Source of the DNA: CAZCZZ01 sp964503335
GTDB lineage: Bacteria; Verrucomicrobiota; Kiritimatiellia; CAIVKH01
NCBI GenBank assembly: GCA_964503335.1
Contig: CAZCZZ010000051.1
Location: 1-29,943, forward strand
Direction of reading: 5' to 3'
Length of the DNA stretch: 29,943 bases
In this document: in pieces, positions 7,818-16,871 of the stretch
How the letters are laid out: each line of letters opens with the position of its first letter
How positions within the stretch are numbered: position 1 is the stretch's first letter
Made by a program: the position numbers and the translations under genes
Notes under the pieces: generated by a model
What the model was told of the DNA's origin: nothing
Databases searched by the model: none
The model's input: only the letters and a program-made list of their open reading frames with translations

Positions 7818-9680
7818 ATGTGTGGGATCGCCGGATATGTCCTTAACCGGCTCCCTCTCAGCAAGTCTGTAAATCTCTTGACGATGCGGGATGCGTTGCA
7901 GCACCGCGGGCCTGATGATGCAGGAGCGTTGTTCATGTCGCCATCCGGCGTTTGCCGGCAAGGCGATGAGCATTCGCTTGGCTTCGGCCAACGGCGTCTC
8001 TCCATCATCGACCTCTCGCCGGCTGGACACCAACCGATGTCCAACGAGGATGGGTCCGTCTGGATCTGCTACAACGGTGAGTTCTACGATTTTGCCGCAT
8101 ACCGCGATGAGCTCGTTGCCGCCGGGCATACCTTCCGGTCCCATTGCGACACGGAGACGATCATCCACCTCTATGAGCAGTACGGCATCGAGGAGACCTT
8201 GCGACGGATCAACGGCATGTTCGCGTTCGCGTTGTGGGACCAGAAGAAGGGCAAGCTCTTCCTCGCGCGCGATCGCGCGGGCAAGAAGCCACTGTACTAT
8301 CATCATGCGGCGGACGGTTCCATTTACTTCGCGTCGGAGATGAAGGGGTTGCTTGCGACGGGGCTGATCCGGTGTGAGAAGGTGGACCCGCTCGCGTTCG
8401 ACGAGTGCTGGACGTTCGGGGCCAGCCAGGGTGACAGGACGATCTACGAAGACATCCGGAGCATTCGCCCCGGCTGTTACGCCGTGTGGAAGGGCGGCAA
8501 CGTTGAGCACCAGCGCTTCTGGACATGTCCCTTCGCTGCGTCGAAGACGTCCTCGAATTCGCTGGATGCACTGGCTGATGAACTTGACTCATTGCTCGCG
8601 AACGCCATCCGGTTGCGACTTTTCGCCGATGTGCCCGTGGGCTTGTTCCTGTCGGGGGGTGTCGATTCGTCGCTGATTGCGGCGATTACGGCCCGCCATG
8701 TGGGCACCAACCTGTCGGCCTTCACCATCGCCTTTCGCGAGGACGACTACAACGAAGCGCCCCACGCCAGGGCCGTCGCCGAGGCGCTCGGACTGAAGCA
8801 TCACACATTGGTATGCGACGAAGACATGGAGCCCTCGTTCGAGAAGATCGCACGGCATTTCGACGAACCCTTCGGTGATTCCTCCTGCATCCCGACCTAC
8901 TTCGTATCCAAGACGGCCCGGGAGCATGTCACGGTTGTCCTGACTGGCGATGCGGGGGACGAGTTGTTCGGAGGGTACCCGTGGTACCTCGAGGGCTTGC
9001 GGCTCTGGGGAAGCGTGAAGCTGCCCGAGCGGAAAGATTCAGACCTGCGCGACTGGCTCTGGCGAAGGAAGCTGATGATGCTTGGAGAGCGCGCCGGATA
9101 CGCGCGCTTGCTCCGCCAGCTATCATCCGCTGGCAGGAAGGCGGTCTTCACTCCGGATTTCCTTGGTCGCGTCGCAAGCCGTGACGCGATGGAGGCCCGC
9201 ATCTCCGAGTATCCTCCGCTCGATAAGGGCGACTGTCTGAATCGGATGCAACGCTCGGACTGCATGACGTACCTGCCGAACGACATCCTGGTAAAAGTGG
9301 ATCGTATGAGCATGAGCCACGCGTTGGAGTGCCGGAATCCCTTTCTCGACCGCCACGTCGTCGAGTTTGCAGCCCGGTTGCCGGTATCTGCCAAGATCGG
9401 TCCGGATGGGCGGGGCAAATACATCCTGCGACATCTGTTGAAGAGGTACCTTCCCGAGAGCCTGTACGAGCGACCGAAGAGAGGATTCTCGGTACCGTTC
9501 AATGCTTGGTGCGTCGGGAAGGTCGGCGACTGCCTTCGCGAGCGCTGGAGGGGACTTCGCCATGAGTTCCTGAATCCGAGCGCCGCCGATGTGCTTTTCC
9601 CCCGTCAGGGCAAGGGATCGACAGATCTCCAGTGGACGGCCTTTTCGACATTGACGTGGCTGGATCAGCATTCGCGATGA
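7818..9680 (+). CDS. asnB: Asparagine synthase-like glutamine amidotransferase (AsnB family), first copy
   Basis: This 620-residue protein has an N-terminal class II glutaminase domain (about residues 1-210). Its catalytic Cys2 is in MCGIAGY, and CYNGEFYDF is the usual glutamine-site segment. The C-terminal ATP-pyrophosphatase domain carries SGGVDSS at residues 279-285 and GDAGDELFGGY further on. The family releases ammonia from glutamine and passes it to an adenylated carboxylate. In polysaccharide loci, homologues such as WbpS and WbtH are linked to turning uronic acids into uronamides, so a sugar carboxyl is a likely target. It is followed after 43 bases by a CapK-like adenylating enzyme. 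It could instead be a housekeeping asparagine synthetase, but the context makes that less likely. Confidence 0.9.
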   Translation: MCGIAGYVLNRLPLSKSVNLLTMRDALQHRGPDDAGALFMSPSGVCRQGDEHSLGFGQRRLSIIDLSPAGHQPMSNEDGSVWICYNGEFYDFAAYRDELVAAGHTFRSHCDTETIIHLYEQYGIEETLRRINGMFAFALWDQKKGKLFLARDRAGKKPLYYHHAADGSIYFASEMKGLLATGLIRCEKVDPLAFDECWTFGASQGDRTIYEDIRSIRPGCYAVWKGGNVEHQRFWTCPFAASKTSSNSLDALADELDSLLANAIRLRLFADVPVGLFLSGGVDSSLIAAITARHVGTNLSAFTIAFREDDYNEAPHARAVAEALGLKHHTLVCDEDMEPSFEKIARHFDEPFGDSSCIPTYFVSKTAREHVTVVLTGDAGDELFGGYPWYLEGLRLWGSVKLPERKDSDLRDWLWRRKLMMLGERAGYARLLRQLSSAGRKAVFTPDFLGRVASRDAMEARISEYPPLDKGDCLNRMQRSDCMTYLPNDILVKVDRMSMSHALECRNPFLDRHVVEFAARLPVSAKIGPDGRGKYILRHLLKRYLPESLYERPKRGFSVPFNAWCVGKVGDCLRERWRGLRHEFLNPSAADVLFPRQGKGSTDLQWTAFSTLTWLDQHSR

Positions 9681-9723
9681 CAGGCAGCAGCCCGATCAAC
9701 TCCGCTTACCGCATTATCAAACC

Positions 9724-11073
9724 ATGCATCGGATACTTTCCTGCGCGTTGAGTTCGCTGCTTATTGACCGTGCCAACGGTCACCGGCGTCGCGTGATGGC
9801 GGCCTTCCGCGATCGCTGTGTGGCGGATTCGCGGGAGCAGGCTGAGCGTGAATCCGAAACCAACCGTCGTCTCGCGGCCTTGCTGGAGCATGCCCGCGGC
9901 GCCGTGCCCCATTTCCGAGACTGCATGACCGGCATGGCGAGGGCAGATGCCGGCAACGCGCGGCAACTTCTGCAGCGCCTCGGTATCATGTCCCGGTCCG
10001 AGATCCAAAAAGCTCCGGAGCGATACCTTGCGCAAGGCACCCCTTCGGCGGCGGACGATGCAACGGGTGGGTCCAGCGGCACGCCGATGCGTTTCAAGGT
10101 CGATGTCGAAACGCAGATCCGTCGGGAGTCCTCGTTGATGTGGGCGGACAGCCTTGCCGGATGGCAACCGGGCGAGCGCATTGCCATGCTTTGGGGATCG
10201 GATCGCGATGTGGGCGGCGCCTTGATGAAGTGGCGCTCGCGGCTCCGGAACTACGTCGACAATCGCGCCTGGTTCAACGCATTCGATATGGGGCCGGATC
10301 GCATGGAGAAATTCCACGCCGAACTCGAACGATTCGACCCGCACCTGCTGGTTGCCTATGCGGGCAGCGTTCACGTGTACGCGCGCTATCTCGCAGACAG
10401 GGGCATACGGCCGTCCTATCCGAAGAAGGCCATCGTGAGTTCGGCGGAGATGCTCACGCCGGAGATGCGGGCGCAGATTGAAGCAGTATTCTCCGCCCGC
10501 GTATTTGACCGCTACGGAAACCGGGAATTCGGCGCCATTGCGGCGGAGTGCAACGCACACGAGGGACTTCATGTAAACGATCCGGATTGCATCCTCGAAA
10601 TCGACTCACCGAAGCCTACGGAGATTCCCGGTCGCCTGCTCGTGACCTACCTTGCAAACCGCGCGATGCCTTTCATCCGCTATGACACGGGGGATCTTGC
10701 CGTGTGGATGGATGCGAAGGCCACGTGTACCTGCGGACGTCGGACACGACGGATCGGACGCATCGCAGGGCGCGAGTCAGACACCATACGCACCTCGGAT
10801 GGGCGCCTGATACATGGCGAGTACTTTACGCACCTTTTGTACGGATGTCGCGGCGTGTCGGAGTTCCGCTTTATCCAGGAGGCCAGCGACCGGTATCTGC
10901 TGCAAGTGTCTGGCGATGAGTCCAGCGTGCTGGAGCAGGCTCCCGCTTGGCGTCAGGAGATCTTGCACGAAGTCGGCGCCGCCGCTGAAGTTGAGGTATC
11001 TTACGTGGAGAAGATCGCGCCGCTCGCATCGGGCAAGCGGAAATTCACGCTGTCTCGCGTTGAAAACAGATAG
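9724..11073 (+). CDS. CapK/PaaK-like adenylate-forming enzyme
   Basis: This 449-residue protein belongs to the phenylacetate-CoA ligase/CapK group of the ANL superfamily. The phosphate loop TGGSSGTP is at residues 114-121, the aromatic-acidic motif is DRYGNREFG in the middle, and RYDTGD is at residues 319-324. A Cys pair, CTCG, follows shortly after, as in several PaaK relatives. CapK-like enzymes are common in capsule and exopolysaccharide clusters, but their substrates are mostly unknown; they activate a carboxylic acid with ATP. The ATG at 9724 has no clear ribosome site. A 24-codon frame starting at ATG 9677 (ATGA overlap with the previous gene) stops inside the start of this one, so the true N-terminus may be frameshifted. 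The family is secure; the substrate is unknown. Confidence 0.85.
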   Translation: MHRILSCALSSLLIDRANGHRRRVMAAFRDRCVADSREQAERESETNRRLAALLEHARGAVPHFRDCMTGMARADAGNARQLLQRLGIMSRSEIQKAPERYLAQGTPSAADDATGGSSGTPMRFKVDVETQIRRESSLMWADSLAGWQPGERIAMLWGSDRDVGGALMKWRSRLRNYVDNRAWFNAFDMGPDRMEKFHAELERFDPHLLVAYAGSVHVYARYLADRGIRPSYPKKAIVSSAEMLTPEMRAQIEAVFSARVFDRYGNREFGAIAAECNAHEGLHVNDPDCILEIDSPKPTEIPGRLLVTYLANRAMPFIRYDTGDLAVWMDAKATCTCGRRTRRIGRIAGRESDTIRTSDGRLIHGEYFTHLLYGCRGVSEFRFIQEASDRYLLQVSGDESSVLEQAPAWRQEILHEVGAAAEVEVSYVEKIAPLASGKRKFTLSRVENR

Positions 11074-11079
11074 GATTGT

Positions 11080-12297
11080 ATGCGTATCGCCTTGATGGCC
11101 TCAAGTTTCCTGCCACGCGTCGGCGGAGCGGAGATCGTGGTCGATCAACTCGCTCGCCGGCTAAAGGCGCGGGACCATCGCGTCGTCGTCGTGACGTTTC
11201 CGGGTCTCTGGCGCGGCTGTGTCGGGCGTTTGCCCTATTCCGTCTGGCCTCTGCTTCCGTGGACATGGACCAATGCCACGCAGTCGAAATGGCAAACGGG
11301 TCGACAAAGCAGCCGATGGTGGTCCTATCTCCAGGCGCGCCTCTTGCAGTCCAGCGGTCGATTCGATGTGGTCAACATTCACATGGGCTACCCCCTCGGA
11401 ATGCTCATGGCGGCGCCTCTGCGTGACGCGGGTGTTCCCGTGGTGATTACCTGCCACGGCGATGATGTCCAAGTCCTGCCGGAACGCAATTACGGCTGGA
11501 GACTGAACCCGCATCTGGACAAGGAAATCTGTGGCGCCTTGCGCGCTGCGTCGGCCGTGACAGCAATAAGCCCATCCATACGTGACGCCTGCCTTGGAGC
11601 TGGCGTGAAGCATGAGCAACTCGTGGACATTCCCAATGGCGTGGACGTCAAACGCATCGCGGAACTTCCGGTGGATCGGAAGGCGATCCGCCGGAGGTTG
11701 GGATGGCCGGAGGATGCGTTCGTGCTCCTGACGGTGGGAAGGGATCATCCGGTCAAGAATTACTCGGCGATACCAGGATTGATGGCCCGCTTCCGGAACA
11801 TCCATCCGAAGCTCGTGTGGGCCGTGATCGGGGCCGGCGTAACCAGACTGCGCGATGAAGTGTCGGCGCTCGGCTTGTCGGACCGGCTGTGCCTGCATGA
11901 GCAGATGCAGACAACGGGGGCGGAGGGATCAGGCGAGTACCCGCCACGGGCGCTCATCGAGGCCTACAGAGCGGCGGATGTTCTTGTCAGCGTGTCCCTG
12001 TCGGAGGCGATGCCCGTGACCGTCCTGGAAGGCATGGCGGCCGGACTTCCTGTGCTGGCGACGAACGTCCGCGGGAACCGGGACGTAGCGAATGCAGCCA
12101 CGGGTTTCCTGCTGGATGCTGATTTCGGAGTCGCTTGGGAGAATGCGATCACTGAATTGGTGGGCAACGAGACATCCCGCGCCGCATTCGTGGCATCAGC
12201 CCTCGACCGTGCGCGCGAGTTCGATTGGACAAACGTCGTGCTCAGGTATGAGAGACTGTACCGGTCTGCCATGAATCGACAGCTTCCCGGGAATTGA
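11080..12297 (+). CDS. Family 4 glycosyltransferase (GT-B)
   Basis: This 405-residue GT4-type transferase starts MRIALMASSFLP, followed by the GGAE loop that binds donor phosphate. CHGDDVQ in the middle is common in GT4 enzymes. The C-terminal EX7E is SEAMPVTVLEGMAAG, followed by VLATNVRG. The segment from about 275 to 295 has a short Glu/Gly-rich insertion before the conserved helix. AGGA across the previous stop lies five bases upstream of the ATG and fits a ribosome site. It sits between the CapK-like enzyme and a methyltransferase. Its donor cannot be told from sequence. Confidence 0.9.
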   Translation: MRIALMASSFLPRVGGAEIVVDQLARRLKARDHRVVVVTFPGLWRGCVGRLPYSVWPLLPWTWTNATQSKWQTGRQSSRWWSYLQARLLQSSGRFDVVNIHMGYPLGMLMAAPLRDAGVPVVITCHGDDVQVLPERNYGWRLNPHLDKEICGALRAASAVTAISPSIRDACLGAGVKHEQLVDIPNGVDVKRIAELPVDRKAIRRRLGWPEDAFVLLTVGRDHPVKNYSAIPGLMARFRNIHPKLVWAVIGAGVTRLRDEVSALGLSDRLCLHEQMQTTGAEGSGEYPPRALIEAYRAADVLVSVSLSEAMPVTVLEGMAAGLPVLATNVRGNRDVANAATGFLLDADFGVAWENAITELVGNETSRAAFVASALDRAREFDWTNVVLRYERLYRSAMNRQLPGN

Positions 12298-12310
12298 ATC
12301 GGCACTCTTT

Positions 12311-13039
12311 ATGAAAAGTCTCGCGACGCAGGACTGGTGGGATAAGCACAACGAAGCGACCCGATTCGAGATCGCACAATCCTGGGATAGCGTCAGGAAG
12401 TGGATCGAACACTTTGTGCCCCGCGGTTCCGGGAAGGCTTTTGAGATCGGCTGCTACCCGGGACGGTATCTCGCTGTCCTGGGCGAAATGGGCTATGAGC
12501 TGAGCGGGGTCGACTTGTCGCCGGGAACATCGACCCACCTCGTACAGTGGCTCGCGGGGAAGGGCTATCGTGTGGGTGCGATCCAGGAGGCGGACTACTT
12601 CAACTGCGCGATAGAACCTTCATACGACGTCGTCATGTCGTTCGGGTTCATTGAGCACTTTACAGATTGGTCGTCGGTGCTGCAGAGACACCTGAGCCAT
12701 CTGAAGCCGGGTGGACTCATGGTGGTAAGCTGCCCGAACTTCCGGGGATCCTGTCAGCTCGCGCTGCGTCGATGGTTGGACCCCGAGAATCTGAAGCGCC
12801 ACAATATTGATGCGATGGATCCCCAGGCATGGGCCGCCGACATGGAGGGAAGAAGCGCGGAGATTGTTTGGAAAGGGCATTTCGGCGTCTTCGGATTTCA
12901 CGTGGAACCTCAACGCCGGTCGATCCTGCAACGCGCATGTGTCAGGGGCCTCGAAGTCGCTTCGCCGGGGCTCCGGCGACTTCTGCCGGATAGTCCGCGA
13001 TGGTCACCCTACGCCGGCATCGTGGTGAGGAAACATTGA
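12311..13039 (+). CDS. Class I SAM-dependent methyltransferase
   Basis: This 242-residue protein has the SAM-binding motif I as EIGCYPG at residues 45-51, a slightly unusual form of ExGxGxG in which Tyr-Pro replaces the middle pair. It is followed by SGVDLSP (motif II acidic residue) and LKPGG after the fourth strand. The second half has a helical part with basic residues near the end. In this context it probably methylates a sugar hydroxyl of the repeat or caps the non-reducing end of the chain. Capping is known to set chain length in some ABC-exported O-antigens, but here that is only a possibility. A quinone or lipid methyltransferase cannot be fully excluded. Confidence 0.85.
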   Translation: MKSLATQDWWDKHNEATRFEIAQSWDSVRKWIEHFVPRGSGKAFEIGCYPGRYLAVLGEMGYELSGVDLSPGTSTHLVQWLAGKGYRVGAIQEADYFNCAIEPSYDVVMSFGFIEHFTDWSSVLQRHLSHLKPGGLMVVSCPNFRGSCQLALRRWLDPENLKRHNIDAMDPQAWAADMEGRSAEIVWKGHFGVFGFHVEPQRRSILQRACVRGLEVASPGLRRLLPDSPRWSPYAGIVVRKH

Positions 13040-13104
13040 TCACCGACGCCTGTCGTCCGACGAGCGGAATCTAGACTCTACAGTTCACAAGCCGGCCATA
13101 CATC

Positions 13105-14511
13105 GTGCTCTTCAACTCCTACGAGTTCCTCTTCGCGTTCCTGCCGTTTGTTCTGGTGCTGTACTACCTTCTGCGCCGGAATGACGGCCGGATCGTGCTG
13201 CTCACCCTCGCGAGCTACTTCTTCTACGGGTGGTGGGACTATCGATTCTGCTTCCTGATGCTGCTGACCTCGACGGTAGACTACCTTGCAGGGAGACAGA
13301 TCAGCAGGTCAGAGCAACCTTCGACGCGAAAGCGGTGGATCGCCTTCGCGGTCGTGACGAACCTGTCTGTCCTTGGCTTCTTCAAGTACTTCGATCTGGC
13401 GGCGACAATGGCCAATCGTCTGGCTGCCGCGCTGGGTTTCCCGGGCGAGAACGGGATCGTGCCGCTCCTCCACATTGTGCTGCCAGTGGGAATATCCTTC
13501 TACACATTCCAGAGCATGAGCTATTCGATCGACGTATACCGTCGCCAGGCGCGTCCCGCGAAGAACTTCTGGCACTACGCCTGTTTCGTTTCACTCTTCC
13601 CGCAGCTGGTTGCCGGGCCGATCGTGCGGTACCAGACGGTGGCCGACCAGCTGCTGGAGCGTGATCACACGACGGCGCGCTTCGCATCTGGCCTCTCCCT
13701 TTTCATACTGGGCCTCGCGAAGAAGGTGTTGCTGGCCGATGCCGTGGCGCCGCTTGCGAACCACGTTTTCGGTATGTCGGATCCGGGGCTCGTGGTGTCA
13801 TGGGTTGGCGTCCTTGCGTACACGATGCAGATCTACTTCGACTTCAGCGCCTATTCCGACATGGCTGTCGGACTGGGCCGGCTCATCGGCTTTGAGTTCC
13901 CGCAGAACTTCAACTCGCCGTACAAGGCTGAGTCCATCACCGACTTCTGGCGTCGCTGGCATATGTCGCTTTCCACATGGCTGCGCGACTATCTCTACAT
14001 TCCACTCGGAGGAAACCGCCGCGGTCCCGGACGCACCTACATCAACTTGATCCTGACCATGTTCCTCGGAGGACTTTGGCACGGCGCAAACTGGACCTTT
14101 GCGTTGTGGGGGCTCTATCACGGTTCACTCCTCGCCTTGGAGCGCGCATTCCGCGGTCGCGCGTTCCTCGCATGGCCCCGGATCATCCGCGTGGTGCTGA
14201 CCTTCGTCCTGGTGCAGGTGGGGTGGGTCCTTTTCCGGTGTCCGACGCTGGACCAGGCTGCCGCCGTCCTTGCGGGCATGGCCGGATTGAACGGGATCGG
14301 CGCCAGCGAACTGGCTTTCGCGGCAGACTGGCCGCTGGCGCTGCCCGTGCTGCCCCTGACGTTGGTCATCGTGTGGTTCCTTCCGAACACGTGGGAAATG
14401 AAGCCGCGCACGGGATTCCTATATGCCATCGGTCTTGCGGTGCTTTTCTGCCTTTGCGTCGCGACCATGATGGTCAACACAAGTTCACCCTTCCTCTACT
14501 TCCAGTTCTGA
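13105..14511 (+). CDS. MBOAT family polysaccharide O-acyltransferase (AlgI-like)
   Basis: This 468-residue membrane protein of the MBOAT family has about ten to twelve helices. The start LFNSYEFLFAFLP is the usual N-terminus of AlgI-like proteins, so the GTG at 13105 is convincing. FWRRWHMSLS and then GGLWHGANWTF are the family signatures, and the catalytic His is at residue 326. AlgI-type proteins take acetyl groups from the cytoplasm and deliver them to a periplasmic partner for polysaccharide O-acetylation. The next gene, four bases on, is such a partner. The 65 bases upstream hold no clear signal that I can see. The family and the pairing are secure. Confidence 0.93.
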   Translation: MLFNSYEFLFAFLPFVLVLYYLLRRNDGRIVLLTLASYFFYGWWDYRFCFLMLLTSTVDYLAGRQISRSEQPSTRKRWIAFAVVTNLSVLGFFKYFDLAATMANRLAAALGFPGENGIVPLLHIVLPVGISFYTFQSMSYSIDVYRRQARPAKNFWHYACFVSLFPQLVAGPIVRYQTVADQLLERDHTTARFASGLSLFILGLAKKVLLADAVAPLANHVFGMSDPGLVVSWVGVLAYTMQIYFDFSAYSDMAVGLGRLIGFEFPQNFNSPYKAESITDFWRRWHMSLSTWLRDYLYIPLGGNRRGPGRTYINLILTMFLGGLWHGANWTFALWGLYHGSLLALERAFRGRAFLAWPRIIRVVLTFVLVQVGWVLFRCPTLDQAAAVLAGMAGLNGIGASELAFAADWPLALPVLPLTLVIVWFLPNTWEMKPRTGFLYAIGLAVLFCLCVATMMVNTSSPFLYFQF

Positions 14512-14515
14512 TCGT

Positions 14516-15739
14516 ATGAACACGTTGCGAACCCTTGTGAAGAAAGACGGTGTACTCCTCATCGCCGTGGTTGCGCTGGTGTGGTGCGGCATCGGGGCCG
14601 GCGACTGGTTCATGAGAATCCGCTGGTTCCGCTGGCAGCAGGGCTTCTTCATCCGTCCGTCGAACGTGATGTCCGGGCCCTACGCCCCCTTGCAGACACG
14701 GACTAATGCCGCGTCGCGCGGAGGCGACTTGACCTTGCTGACAGGCCTGGATGCCGTGGTGCAACGGTATGGGGAAGAGAAGCCGGCGTGGGTCTTCGTC
14801 AGCGATGAGTACGGGTTCCCGAATCATCCACCGACGCTCTCGAACGATTATCCGATCGTGATCGCATCCGACAGTTACATGGTCGTGGGGCCGGGCATAT
14901 CGAACTCCTTTCCCGGACAGCTTGAGAAGATTTCCGGACATCGTGTCTACAACCATTCGTATGAAGGCCGCGGTACTTTCTGGGGACTCATGCGATTCCT
15001 CGTTGCGGAGCGATTCATGGAGCGAAAGCCCCGCGTGCTGATCTGGTCCGCGGTGGAGCGGGATATCGGCGGCGATTCGTTTGCCGGCGTGGAAGCCCAG
15101 CTGCTTTCGTTCGGAGAACTGACGTCCAATGTCGTGAACCAAACCCGCTTCAATTGGTATGCGCTCCAACCGGCGAGCCTCCGTCGCTCCCTGCCGAATA
15201 CCTCGGCCTACTCCCAGGCGGCGAACAAGGCATGGAACAACCTTCGATACCGTGTGTTCGGCCGGATGTCGCCCTACGTCATTCCCTCCGTCGAACCCCG
15301 CTCGCAGCGGCCTATGCTTCTCTACTACCCGTCGATTGATGCCCTTCGCTGGAGCGAGAAGCAGCGCTTCCTGCTCCAGGTGGTCCGTATCGTCAAACGG
15401 GTTCAAGGCATTCTCCGGGAGCGGGGTATTGAACTGGTCTTTGTCCTGATACCCGACAAGGAGGATGTGTACCGCGACCTGATTCCCGCGCGGTATGACC
15501 AGCCGGACAAACCGCTCCGACCGTCCATCCTGCCCGGTCTTGAGCACGACTTGCGGACGAACGGCGTCGAGGTCGTGAATCTCGGGCCGGTCTTCGAAGA
15601 GGCGCGGCAAAGAGGGGAGCTGGTCTTCTGGCTGGACGATACCCACTGGCGGCCCGAGGGCATCCAGCTCGCCACCCGGGTTGTCTGGGATCGAATCAAA
15701 CACCTTGTCGAGCCCGCCACGAACGGCACGTCACCATGA
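14516..15739 (+). CDS. AlgJ/AlgX-like SGNH-type acetyltransferase, periplasmic
   Basis: This 407-residue protein has an N-terminal membrane anchor at about residues 13-30 and then a soluble domain. The nucleophile motif is SDSYM with Ser120. The acid-base pair is in DDTHW (Asp375 and His377), followed by RPEG. This Ser and Asp-x-His arrangement is that of AlgJ, AlgX and related polysaccharide O-acetyltransferases. It should act outside the cytoplasmic membrane, taking the acetyl group brought by the MBOAT protein encoded four bases upstream. The stop overlaps the next gene in ATGA. The polymer it modifies is unknown. Confidence 0.88.
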   Translation: MNTLRTLVKKDGVLLIAVVALVWCGIGAGDWFMRIRWFRWQQGFFIRPSNVMSGPYAPLQTRTNAASRGGDLTLLTGLDAVVQRYGEEKPAWVFVSDEYGFPNHPPTLSNDYPIVIASDSYMVVGPGISNSFPGQLEKISGHRVYNHSYEGRGTFWGLMRFLVAERFMERKPRVLIWSAVERDIGGDSFAGVEAQLLSFGELTSNVVNQTRFNWYALQPASLRRSLPNTSAYSQAANKAWNNLRYRVFGRMSPYVIPSVEPRSQRPMLLYYPSIDALRWSEKQRFLLQVVRIVKRVQGILRERGIELVFVLIPDKEDVYRDLIPARYDQPDKPLRPSILPGLEHDLRTNGVEVVNLGPVFEEARQRGELVFWLDDTHWRPEGIQLATRVVWDRIKHLVEPATNGTSP

Positions 15740-16869
15740 TCGACAACGGTTCACCACCTGTGTTGCACCTTGTCTTCAACCTGATCCGGGGCGGAACGGA
15801 AGGGCAGTGCGCGAGGCTGGCGCTGGCCCTGGCGGATCGCGGCTGGCGACAGGGTGTGGCGGTATTCAGGCGCGAGGGTTTCTTTCTCGACAGGATCGAG
15901 CAGGAACTTGGCCCCGTCCGGCTCCTTCCGATCCGGAAGATCGCGTCCCCTTGGACCTGGCTCGAAGTCTGGCGGATGGCCCGGTGGACGCAACGCTCGG
16001 GCTTTCGAATCCTTCACGCATGGGACGCGGACGCGGCTGTCTTCGGTCGTCTCGTTGCGACGATGACCGGCATTCCGCTGGTTACGAGTCGTCGCGATCT
16101 GGGACAGATCTACGCGGGTTGGAAACTCGGACTCATGAACGCCGCCGACAAGAAGGCACGTCGCGTCGTCGTCAACTGCTCAGCCATCCGAAAAGCCATG
16201 CCCCATCTCGAGGCGTTGCAGGGCAAGGTCCGGGTACTGCCCAACATCCTCGACCTGGCTGAGTTTGACGCGCAAGCGTCCGGGCACGTGGACCTGCCGC
16301 CGCAGCGAGCCACAGGGCCCCGGCTTGTCATGGTGGCCCGGATGGATCCCGAGAAGGACCACCGGACACTCCTCGCAGCCATGCGGGAGGTCGTGCGCGC
16401 CCGGCCGGACGCACAGCTCGTGCTGGCGGGGGACGGGCGGGAGCGTCCGGCTGTCGAAGCCTTTGTTGACGCGCACGGGCTGCGGGACCAGGTTGTCATC
16501 CTCGGGGATTTTATGCAGGTGCCTGCGCTGCTGCGCCAGGCCGATATCGGCTTGCTGACACCGACTTCGAACGAGGGTCTCTCCAACAGCATCCTCGAGT
16601 ACATGGCGGCGCGTCTCCCCGTCGTTGCCACCGATTGCGGCGGCAATGCGGACCTCGTGCGACATGGTGAGACAGGCCTTGTAGTTCCGCGCGGAGATGC
16701 GAAGACTCTGGCGGGTGCGCTTCTTGAACTGCTGGCCGACCCGCAGCGGGGGAGGGCGATGGGGGCGGCCGGACGCCTCATTGTCGAGCGCGAGCACGCG
16801 CCGTGGATTGTGGCTGGTCAATTCGAAGAGTTGTATCGCGAAGTGGTTTGCAGAACGAAGGAGGTTTGA
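15736..16869 (+). CDS. Family 4 glycosyltransferase (GT-B)
   Basis: This 377-residue GT4 enzyme has the N-terminal GGTEGQ loop and LALADRGW helix. The donor domain opens with LVMVARMDPEKDH. EX7E is NEGLSNSILEYMAAR, followed by VVATDCGGN. The ATG overlaps the stop of the AlgJ-like gene in ATGA, so acetylation and glycosylation genes are translationally linked. It is the fourth GT4 of the window. The donor sugar cannot be assigned. Confidence 0.9.
   Translation: MIDNGSPPVLHLVFNLIRGGTEGQCARLALALADRGWRQGVAVFRREGFFLDRIEQELGPVRLLPIRKIASPWTWLEVWRMARWTQRSGFRILHAWDADAAVFGRLVATMTGIPLVTSRRDLGQIYAGWKLGLMNAADKKARRVVVNCSAIRKAMPHLEALQGKVRVLPNILDLAEFDAQASGHVDLPPQRATGPRLVMVARMDPEKDHRTLLAAMREVVRARPDAQLVLAGDGRERPAVEAFVDAHGLRDQVVILGDFMQVPALLRQADIGLLTPTSNEGLSNSILEYMAARLPVVATDCGGNADLVRHGETGLVVPRGDAKTLAGALLELLADPQRGRAMGAAGRLIVEREHAPWIVAGQFEELYREVVCRTKEV
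16858..16864 (+). promoter_or_regulatory. Shine-Dalgarno deciding the GT2 start
   Basis: AAGGAGG lies seven bases before the ATG at 16872. It favours this start over an ATG at 16803 that lies in frame inside the previous gene. Confidence 0.8.
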
Positions 16870-16871
16870 CG

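Noticed and set aside
13040..13104. Gap before the MBOAT gene as a promoter
   Set aside because: No spaced -35/-10 pair or dyad could be seen; it may be a simple spacer.
14474..15703. 409-codon open frame on the - strand
   Set aside because: It is antisense to the AlgJ-like gene, whose catalytic residues are intact; no family features are visible.
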